A DNA stretch of 64,000 bases from Pseudomonas yamanorum (GTDB lineage: Bacteria > Pseudomonadota > Gammaproteobacteria > Pseudomonadales > Pseudomonadaceae): contig NZ_LT629793.1 in NCBI RefSeq assembly GCF_900105735.1, positions 3,658,001-3,722,000 of the forward strand, in the 5' to 3' direction. The first letter of the stretch is position 1. Each line of letters opens with the position of its first letter. The translations under genes and the position numbers were made by a program. The notes under the pieces were generated by a model that was not told the DNA's origin, searched no databases, and saw nothing but the letters and a program-made list of their open reading frames with translations. This document shows positions 57,010 through 64,000 of the stretch, piece after piece.

Positions 57010-57723
57010 ATGACTAAGTTGAGATTCAAAGTTCTTGCGCCTTTGTATGTTTGTTTGAGTCTTGTGTTTGCTGCTGATGTATGGGCAGATGGTATGCGTC
57101 CTGAAACAACTGTTATTGTGCTGAACGAGTCGGAGGGCGAAGTCAGCATCAACGTAACCAATACCGATAAAGGGCCCGCCTTACTTCATTCGACGATCGA
57201 AGATATTCCTGAAGACCTTGAGCCGCTGGTGCTTATAACGCCGCCTGTTGCGCGAGTCGATGCAGGGGAGCAGCAGATGGTCAGGTTCCTGGCAATTGGT
57301 AAGGAGCCGCTCAAGACTCAGCGTTTGAAGCGTGTGTCTTTCGAGGGCGTTCCTCAGACGCGACCCGGTTCGGGTGCGACGATCGGTATCAGCCTTCGGC
57401 AGAATTTGCCCCTGATCCTGCACCCCAAAGGCTTGCCTCGAAATGAAGCACCCTGGGAGCTACTGACCTGGCAACTGCAGGCCAGCACGCTGATCGTGCG
57501 CAACGACAGTCCGTATGTGGTCCGACTGGGCACTGAAGTGAAGGTCAACCCGCAAAACATTCAAGCCAACCTTCCTCGCGCCTACATCTTGCCGGGCGAA
57601 GTGTTGAGGGTTGACCTGAAGAAGGCCGTACCGGACGCCACTTCAGTGACCCTCGAGCCGGCCACCATCTATGGATTTACCGTCGACAGCTACGACGCAT
57701 TACTCCTAGCCAATGCGCCTTGA
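57010..57723 (+). CDS. Periplasmic fimbrial chaperone (PapD family)
   Basis: 237 aa. Signal peptide (MTKLRFKVLAPLYVCLSLVF, cut near ...VWADG), two Ig-like domains: TTVIVLNESEGEVSINVTNT, PPVARVDAGEQQMVRFLAIG and ISLRQNLPLILHPKG. The conserved Arg/Lys pair for anchoring the subunit carboxylate appears as Arg in ISLRQNLPL and the strand near residue ~30, though the usual Arg8 equivalent is not obvious. It lies between the subunit and usher genes and carries subunits to the usher. Confidence 0.87.
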   Translation: MTKLRFKVLAPLYVCLSLVFAADVWADGMRPETTVIVLNESEGEVSINVTNTDKGPALLHSTIEDIPEDLEPLVLITPPVARVDAGEQQMVRFLAIGKEPLKTQRLKRVSFEGVPQTRPGSGATIGISLRQNLPLILHPKGLPRNEAPWELLTWQLQASTLIVRNDSPYVVRLGTEVKVNPQNIQANLPRAYILPGEVLRVDLKKAVPDATSVTLEPATIYGFTVDSYDALLLANAP

Positions 57724-57729
57724 CCGGTC

Positions 57730-60228
57730 ATGAGAAAAGTCAAAAGAGTTCCCGGTGCAGTCAGTAAAAAGCTATCTAAAACCAAGCGTGACGATGAGCG
57801 ATTCAGGCGTAATGGCCTGGTGTGTGTGGCGATCCTGTCGGGGATGACTGAGCAGGCTTACGCTGCCCAGCCCGGCACCCAGTTGCTGGGGTTCGACCTG
57901 GCGACCTTACAGGCTCGCGGTATTGACCCCGGCGTCGCTCGTTATTTCCGTAGCGCTGCGCGTTTCACCGAAGGCGTGCGCGTTGTCGGGCTCACGGTGA
58001 ATGGTGACCGGGTGGGGCTGGCGGATGTGCGTTTCAATCATGAAGGCGAGTTGTGTTTCACCCGTGGTTTGCTCGACCGAGCGGGCTTGCAGGTGCCTTC
58101 CCGGGTACTGAACAAAGACGCAGCGGGTGACCAGGCTTGCCATGACTTCCTCTCTGAGTATCCCAAGACGGTCGCAACGTTACGCCCGGGAAGCGAGGAA
58201 GTATTCCTGGTGGTGCCTACCCAGGCATTGCGCGAACTGCAACGCGGGTCTGGCCACTATTCCCGGGGCGGTACCGCAGGGATGCTCAACTATGACCTGC
58301 AGGGCAGTAATAGCCATTCGCGAGAGGACACCAGCCGTTATTTCTCCGCTTCGACAGAAGCAGGGTTCAACTTCGGAGACTGGATTGCACGTAGTCGCCA
58401 GCTGTACGTCTCCAGCAACGGGCGCTCCACCGCCGAGCATCTGTTTGCCTATGCGCAACGTGATTTAGTGCCGTTGGCTTCTACGTTCCAATTGGGGCAG
58501 ATATCCGGCATCAGCCCGGTATTTGGCGGTGTGCAACTGTTGGGCGCACAGTTGTTTCCCGACGGGATCGCGAGCAGTTCGAGCGGCGGTGGCGTGGTGG
58601 TCGAGGGCGTAGCCGTCAGCCAATCACGGGTTGAAGTGCGTCAATCAGGCGCCCTGATTTACACCACGGTGGTGCCCGAAGGCCCCTTTTCATTGAGCAA
58701 TTTACCGTTGCTCAATGGCACAAGTGACCTTCAGGTCAGCGTCATCGATACACGAGGGGCACAACGTAGTTTCGTGGTACCGGCGGCGTCTTTTCGCGCG
58801 GCGGTACCGGTCAGGGCGGGTTATACGGCTGGGCTGGGCAAGGTGCGTGATGTGGACCGCAGTGGCGCCAAAGAGCCTGTGCTAGGAATGGCCAGCGGAA
58901 CCTGGGCGTTTGGCAAGAGCAGCGCCTTCAGCTCCGGGGTGCAGGGCACCGACAACTACAATTCGGTGGGCTTTGCGCTGGACACCGGCTTTGGCGAACG
59001 TTTTTCCCTGGGGCTGCGTAACAACCTTGCGCGGGACCGTAAAAAAAAGCGCCAGGGCGCGCGCAATAGCATTTCCGTGGGAAGCACGTTGCCTGGCAAC
59101 GTACAGGTTTCGCTGAGCGCCACTACTCAAACCCCAGGCTATCGTGAGGTGCTCGAAACCCTGCGTACTGCCGCCGGCGACGCTGGGGACGCACGGTTTA
59201 AAAATCAGTACACCGCGGGCTTCAGTTGGGCTGCACGGGAGTTTGGCGAGTTTTCGTTGGGCTATTCCCGGGCGGCTCATTTCAATAGCAGGACCACCCA
59301 AAACATCTACGGCTCTTGGAGCAAGGACTTCAGGTACGCGAACGTGGGTGTGACGGTGGACTCGCAGGTGGGTACGTCGGGTGCTACCCGGGGCGATAAG
59401 GATGGCGTTGGGTTTCGCTTGCAGGTCGCCGTTCCGCTGGGCCGCGAGCGGTCCCTCAGCTCTGTTGCACGACACCAAGGTCGTCGCTCCAGTATTGCTA
59501 CCACGTATACCGAACGTGTGGATGAGACCCTTAACTATGAGCTTCGTGGCGAGAGAGACTTGAGGGGCGATCATGAGCAGGCTGTGGGCGGTTGGGTTAA
59601 TACGTTGTCGCGTTATACCCAGGTCGGTGCGGGCATTGACCGGGACGGTTCCAGTACACGCTACAGCGGGCAATTGCAGGGCGCCGTGGTGGCCCATGAT
59701 CGAGGCGTGACCTTTACGCCGTACCGGGTCGAGGATACGTTCGGCGTTGCCTCGGCCGGGGATATTACGGGGGCTCGTATCAGTACTCCCCAAGGGCCTG
59801 TGTGGACTGATCGCTGGGGCATGGCGGTGCTTCCCGGGCTGCCCGCCTATCAAGTCAGTCAGCTTGAAATCGAAGGCAAGTCCCTGCCGCGGCAGGTGGA
59901 TATCAAGAACGGTACGAAAGTGCTGGAGGCCGGGCGAGGTTCATTCAGCAAGGTCGACTTCGAGGTGGTTAAAGTTCGACGCGTGCTACTGAGGGCCACG
60001 GATACGACGGGCGAGCCTCTGCCTCAGGGGGCATCGGTGCTTGGCGCAGGTAATGCGTTCCTGACCAACGTGGTGGCAGACGGCATGATTTTCCTGAGCA
60101 ATATCGATAGCGCGCAAACCCTCACGGTGTCATCGCCGAGCGGGGCCTCGTGCACACTCCAACTCGACCTGGCGGAGCAATCCTATGATGAACGACCCTA
60201 TGAAACCGCTTCCGCGACCTGCCGTTAA
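57730..60228 (+). CDS. Outer-membrane fimbrial usher (PapC/FimD family)
   Basis: 832 aa. A very basic ~28-residue extension (KRVPGAVSKKLSKTKRDDER) precedes the hydrophobic signal core (LVCVAILSGMTEQAYA). Then the N-terminal chaperone-binding domain, a large beta-barrel with plug, and a C-terminal domain ending in Cys-containing SATCR. Segments GTAGMLNYDLQGSNSHSRED and FQLGQISGISPVFGGVQLLG are usher hallmarks. Starts 6 bp after the chaperone stop. The unusually long n-region is odd; a later start without it lacks a good RBS. Confidence 0.88.
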   Translation: MRKVKRVPGAVSKKLSKTKRDDERFRRNGLVCVAILSGMTEQAYAAQPGTQLLGFDLATLQARGIDPGVARYFRSAARFTEGVRVVGLTVNGDRVGLADVRFNHEGELCFTRGLLDRAGLQVPSRVLNKDAAGDQACHDFLSEYPKTVATLRPGSEEVFLVVPTQALRELQRGSGHYSRGGTAGMLNYDLQGSNSHSREDTSRYFSASTEAGFNFGDWIARSRQLYVSSNGRSTAEHLFAYAQRDLVPLASTFQLGQISGISPVFGGVQLLGAQLFPDGIASSSSGGGVVVEGVAVSQSRVEVRQSGALIYTTVVPEGPFSLSNLPLLNGTSDLQVSVIDTRGAQRSFVVPAASFRAAVPVRAGYTAGLGKVRDVDRSGAKEPVLGMASGTWAFGKSSAFSSGVQGTDNYNSVGFALDTGFGERFSLGLRNNLARDRKKKRQGARNSISVGSTLPGNVQVSLSATTQTPGYREVLETLRTAAGDAGDARFKNQYTAGFSWAAREFGEFSLGYSRAAHFNSRTTQNIYGSWSKDFRYANVGVTVDSQVGTSGATRGDKDGVGFRLQVAVPLGRERSLSSVARHQGRRSSIATTYTERVDETLNYELRGERDLRGDHEQAVGGWVNTLSRYTQVGAGIDRDGSSTRYSGQLQGAVVAHDRGVTFTPYRVEDTFGVASAGDITGARISTPQGPVWTDRWGMAVLPGLPAYQVSQLEIEGKSLPRQVDIKNGTKVLEAGRGSFSKVDFEVVKVRRVLLRATDTTGEPLPQGASVLGAGNAFLTNVVADGMIFLSNIDSAQTLTVSSPSGASCTLQLDLAEQSYDERPYETASATCR

Positions 60229-60748
60229 GGTAGGCGCTGCGGGCGCGCTGTTATCCGGCCTGTTGATGGTGGGGGAGGTCCATGCCGCAGAATGTCGTCT
60301 GTCGTTGAGCCGGCCAGAAGTTGATCTTGGCGCGTTACGCCAAGGTGGGCAGGTTGCTGCCCAAGGCGTACTTTTTGGTAAGCGCACGGTGCATTTGAAT
60401 GTGGTGTGCCCACAAGACACGGTCATCGCCGTGCGTTTTCGAGGCGTGCCCGCTGTGGGCCAAGGCTTCAGGTTTGGCCACCAGGGGTATTTCACCCTGA
60501 GCCTCCAGCAGCCAGTGCTGGACGGCAGGCCTGTCGAGTTGGCCCCTTTGCATCATCGGGCCGAGCGGAACAGCCAATTGTTGCCGGACCAGGCCATGGT
60601 GGTGCTGGCTGCCGGGCTGCCCGCCGTGGGTCGCGTGTTTTCAGCTCAGGTGCAGGTCGACACTTATCTCTTCAACACGGCCACCGCCGTTCGCGATAAG
60701 ACCGTGTTGGAGGGCAGCGGGCGTTTTGAGCTGGTGCCTGCTGGTTGA
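60185..60748 (+). CDS. Second fimbrial subunit or tip-like protein
   Basis: 187 aa. Signal peptide (VGAAGALLSGLLMVGEVHAA). The mature part starts ECRLSLSRPEVDLGALRQGG and has Cys residues at ~37 and ~74 (LNVVCPQDT) that can form the pilin disulfide; the C-terminus VLEGSGRFELVPAG has alternating hydrophobics. It overlaps the end of the usher by 44 bp, so it is coupled. It resembles a minor pilin, terminator or tip subunit more than a two-domain adhesin; no separate lectin domain was seen. Confidence 0.72.
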   Translation: MMNDPMKPLPRPAVKVGAAGALLSGLLMVGEVHAAECRLSLSRPEVDLGALRQGGQVAAQGVLFGKRTVHLNVVCPQDTVIAVRFRGVPAVGQGFRFGHQGYFTLSLQQPVLDGRPVELAPLHHRAERNSQLLPDQAMVVLAAGLPAVGRVFSAQVQVDTYLFNTATAVRDKTVLEGSGRFELVPAG

Positions 60749-60752
60749 CGAC

Positions 60753-61476
<724 letters not shown>

Positions 61477-61490
<14 letters not shown>

Positions 61491-62127
61491 GCAGTCTCCT
61501 TTCCAGGTAGCGCGCACTGAGGGACAAGGGGTAGCAAAGCAGGAAGTAACCGAGCGCCACCAGGCCGTAGACCATGAAGGGCTCGAAGGTTGCGTTGGCG
61601 AGCATGCCGCCGGTCTTGGTCAGCTCGGTGAAGCCGATGATCGAGGTCACGGCAGTGCCTTTGACCACTTGCACCGAGAAGCCCACGGTCGGCGCCACGG
61701 CAATGCGCAGCGCTTGGGGCAGGATCACGTAGCGCAATTGCTCAAGCGGGTTGAGGGCCAGGCTCGCGGACGCCTCCCATTGCCCGTGGGCAATGGAGTC
61801 GACGCAGCCACGCCAGATTTCGGCCAGATAGGCGCTTGTGAACAGGGTCAAGGCAATCGCCGCCGCCAGCCAGGGCGAGATGTCCACGCCGAGCAAGGCA
61901 ATGCCGAAGAACACCAGGAACAGCTGCATCAACAGCGGCGTGCCCTGGAACAGCTCGATATAGGTACGGGCGACGTTGCGCGGGAAAGCCTTGGTGCTGA
62001 TGCGCATGGTCATCACCAGCAAGCCGATCACGCCGCCGCCGATAAACGCCACCAGCGACAGCAGCAAGGTCCATTGCAAGCCGGTGAGCAGGTTGCGCAC
62101 GATGTCCCAGAAGGAAAAATCACTCAT
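61477..62127 (-). CDS. Polar amino acid ABC transporter, permease
   Basis: 216 aa, five membrane helices. HisMQ-type permease with SFWDIVRNLLTGLQWTLLLS at the start and the EAA-like coupling loop EASASLALNPLEQLRYVILP. It overlaps the other permease by 4 bp. The two permeases should form a heterodimer. Confidence 0.93.
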
Positions 62128-62792
62128 CGGGCGTTCCTCATGACATAGCGACGGCCGATCCAGTTCAGCAATTGGCGGATCATCAGCGCCATGCACAGGT
62201 AGACCAAGGTGGTCAGTGCATAGGTTTCAAAAGCGCGGAAGTTGCGTGACTGGATAAAATTGGCGGCGAAGCTCAGCTCTTCTGTGGCGATTTGCGAACA
62301 GACCGCCGAACCGAGCATCACGATGATGATCTGGCTGCTCAGGGCCGGCCAGACCTTGCCCAGTGCGGGCAATAACACCACGTGGCGGAACGCTTCGAAA
62401 CGCGTCATGGCCAGCGCGGCCGCAGCCTCCAGTTGCCCCCGCGGGATCGCCTGGATCCCGGCGCGGATGATCTCCGTGGAGTACGCCCCCAGGTTGATCA
62501 CCATCGCCAGCACCGCCGCCTGCCATTCGGTGATTTTCAAACCGAGGGACGGCAGGCCGAAGAAGATGAAAAACAGCTGCACCAGGAACGGCGTGTTGCG
62601 GATCAACTCGACGTACACCCCGAAGATCCAGCTGAACGGCTGGATCTTCCACGCCCGCACCACGGCGCCGACGACTCCCAGCGCCACGCCCAGTACTGCA
62701 CCGATGGCGGTCAGCTCAAGGGTGAACAGCGCGCCGCGCAGCAACAGATCGGTATTGGCCAGAACCGGCACAAAGTCGAATTGATAGGCCAT
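62124..62792 (-). CDS. Polar amino acid ABC transporter, permease
   Basis: 222 aa, five membrane helices. LLRGALFTLELTAIGAVLGV, VELIRNTPFLVQLFFIFFGL and the coupling loop EAAAALAMTRFEAFRHVVLL are HisMQ-family features. Start 22 bp after the binding-protein stop; stop overlaps the next permease (ATGA). Confidence 0.94.
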   Translation of the reverse strand: MAYQFDFVPVLANTDLLLRGALFTLELTAIGAVLGVALGVVGAVVRAWKIQPFSWIFGVYVELIRNTPFLVQLFFIFFGLPSLGLKITEWQAAVLAMVINLGAYSTEIIRAGIQAIPRGQLEAAAALAMTRFEAFRHVVLLPALGKVWPALSSQIIIVMLGSAVCSQIATEELSFAANFIQSRNFRAFETYALTTLVYLCMALMIRQLLNWIGRRYVMRNAR

Positions 62793-62813
62793 AGCTAACC
62801 CTCGTTACCGCGA

Positions 62814-63599
62814 TCAGAGATCAGCCGGCAGCGGCTCTTTGAGCCACTGCATTGCGTTCTTTTCCAGGCTGCCGTCGGCTTTGGCCGCGACCAGGATCTG
62901 GTTGACCTTGTCCAGCAGCGCCGGCTCGTTCTTGTTTACGCCCACGTACACCGGCGAGTCCTTGAGCTTCACTTTCAGTGCCGGCACGCGCTTGGGGTTG
63001 CGTTCGCTGATGGCCACCATCACCACGTTGCCGCTGGCGATCAGGTCCACTTGGCCCGCGAGGTAGGCGGCGATGGTCGAGTTGTTGTCTTCAAAGCGCT
63101 TGATCGTCGCCTCTTTAGGCGCAACGGCGGTCAGCTCGATGTCTTCGATGGCGCCGCGGGTCACGCTGATGGTTTTGCCCTTGAGGTCGTCAACGGTACT
63201 GATTGGCGCATCTGGCGGGCCGAACACGGCGAGGTAGAACGGCGCGTAGGCCTTGGAGAAGTCGATGACCTTCTCGCGCTCGGGGTTCTTGCCCAGGCTG
63301 GAAATCACCAGGTCGACCTTGCCGGTGGTGAGGAACGGGATGCGGTTGGTGCTGTTGACCGGGGTCAGTTCAAGCTTGACCTTCAACTGGTCGGCCAGCA
63401 GTTTTGCGGTGTCGATGTCCAACCCGCGGGGCTTCATGTCCGGGCCGACCGAGCCGAACGGCGGGAAATCCTGAGGCACGGCCACCTTGAGGGTGCCACG
63501 GGCGACGATATCGTCCAGACCGTTGGCCTGGGCGGGCGCCTGGCTCAGCATCAGGCTGGCAAACAGGGCAGTGAGCAGGGCGCTGCAACGCTTGGTCAT
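62814..63599 (-). CDS. Polar amino acid ABC transporter, periplasmic binding protein
   Basis: 261 aa. Signal peptide (LLTALFASLMLSQAPAQA). Family 3 solute-binding fold: GTLKVAVPQDFPPFGSVGPD, PRGLDIDTAKLLADQL, TTGKVDLVISSLGKNPEREK and VIDFSKAYAPFYLAVFGPP. The ligand-contact positions do not let me name the amino acid. First gene of the import operon; divergent from a GntR gene 254 bp away. Confidence 0.93.
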   Translation of the reverse strand: MTKRCSALLTALFASLMLSQAPAQANGLDDIVARGTLKVAVPQDFPPFGSVGPDMKPRGLDIDTAKLLADQLKVKLELTPVNSTNRIPFLTTGKVDLVISSLGKNPEREKVIDFSKAYAPFYLAVFGPPDAPISTVDDLKGKTISVTRGAIEDIELTAVAPKEATIKRFEDNNSTIAAYLAGQVDLIASGNVVMVAISERNPKRVPALKVKLKDSPVYVGVNKNEPALLDKVNQILVAAKADGSLEKNAMQWLKEPLPADL

Positions 63600-63853
63600 G
63601 GCAACTCTCCGAAAAGGACGAAAGGATTTTCTGAGTTTTGCCAGTGCACAGCCCATGCCAGTAGCGCATTAACCAGCTGGGAGGCCGGTGGCCGTTGAGT
63701 TCTGGCGGTCTTACTGGTCTGAACAGTTAAAGGGCTTTTTGCACCTTTTTCGAGCGCCTCAAAAACCTTGCGAGCCCCTTTGGGGCGTGGCTTGCCGGGC
63801 GTCACGAATAGCTTTACAACTAGCCGTTCAGTTGACTGGAAACTTGAGTTTTT

Positions 63854-64000
63854 ATGAATTCCATCGCCCAAGGTGTACCGGAAGTGGCGCTACAGGCCAT
63901 CCGCAAACTGATCGCTGACGGGGGCTTCGGGCCGGGCGATGCGTTGCCCTCCCAGCGCGATTTGGCGCTGCAATTGGGCGTGAGCCGGGCCTCATTGCGC
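63854..64000 (+). CDS. GntR family transcriptional regulator (5' end, runs off window)
   Basis: 49 codons present. MNSIAQGVPEVALQAIRKLI, then GGFGPGDALPSQRDLALQLG and VSRASLR form the GntR winged helix-turn-helix, FadR/PdhR type. It is divergent from the amino acid importer, so it probably controls it. A candidate site is GGTCTTACTGGTC at 63707-63719 in the spacer, similar to TGGT-ACCA GntR boxes but imperfect. Confidence 0.85.
   Translation, partial: MNSIAQGVPEVALQAIRKLIADGGFGPGDALPSQRDLALQLGVSRASLR

Overview
The window looks like chromosomal DNA of a fluorescent pseudomonad (Pseudomonas fluorescens group). It is G+C-rich with strongly G/C-biased third codon positions. It carries a gene order known from Pseudomonas: rep, an EAL phosphodiesterase, yifB/comM, ubiK, glnK-amtB, sutA, xerC-dapF-lysA-lptM, cyaY, rnk, cyaA, argH, algR-hemCDXY, algQ, algP, hemB, ppk-ppx. 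Short inverted repeats of the REP type sit between genes throughout, as is usual in this group.

Layout. 1-9.6 kb: 5' part of rep (minus), a GGDEF/EAL protein, a MATE exporter divergent from a LysR regulator, a chemoreceptor, and an ABC six-TM protein divergent from a TetR regulator with two 16-bp operators between them. 9.6-17 kb: comM, LysR, cyclopropane fatty acid synthase, ubiK, glnK-amtB with an NtrC/sigma-54 type control region, yjbQ and sutA. 17-21.7 kb: a six-gene minus-strand operon lptM-lysA-dapF-DUF484-xerC-HAD. 21.9-29 kb: cyaY, DUF1289, rnk with a structured leader, cyaA, three small genes or GST, and argH. 29-38.2 kb: the 'alg/hem' region, with a wrecked algZ (fimS) remnant in front of an intact algR, then hemC-hemD-hemX-hemY, dsbB, algQ, an FKBP isomerase and the repeat-rich algP. 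38.2-50.6 kb: an ABC-F ATPase, a small MscS protein, an RhtB exporter, a four-gene envelope cluster (COG3014, YcfL, LpoB, LpoB-like), a cytochrome c/FTR1 iron permease, yaiI, elbB, a sterol-desaturase-type membrane protein and a DedA protein. 50.8-55.8 kb: hemB, ppk, ppx.

55.8-64 kb is accessory. A chaperone-usher fimbrial operon (subunit, chaperone, usher, second subunit) and a polar amino acid ABC importer (binding protein, two permeases, ATPase) with a divergent GntR regulator lie where trxA and rho usually follow ppx in Pseudomonas.

The most notable observation is that the AlgZ/FimS sensor kinase gene has decayed. Only fragments of its C-terminal half remain, in one reading frame but interrupted by a TAG and an internal deletion. 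The last fragment still ends in the ATGA overlap with algR. AlgR, with its phospho-acceptor Asp54 intact, is therefore without its usual partner at this locus. Other points are the paired TetR operators guarding an ATPase-less ABC membrane domain, a perfect 24-bp palindrome, a GTAGGAA-type motif shared by two distant intergenic regions, and the 39-bp tandem array in algP. No rRNA, tRNA, insertion sequence, prophage or CRISPR array was seen.
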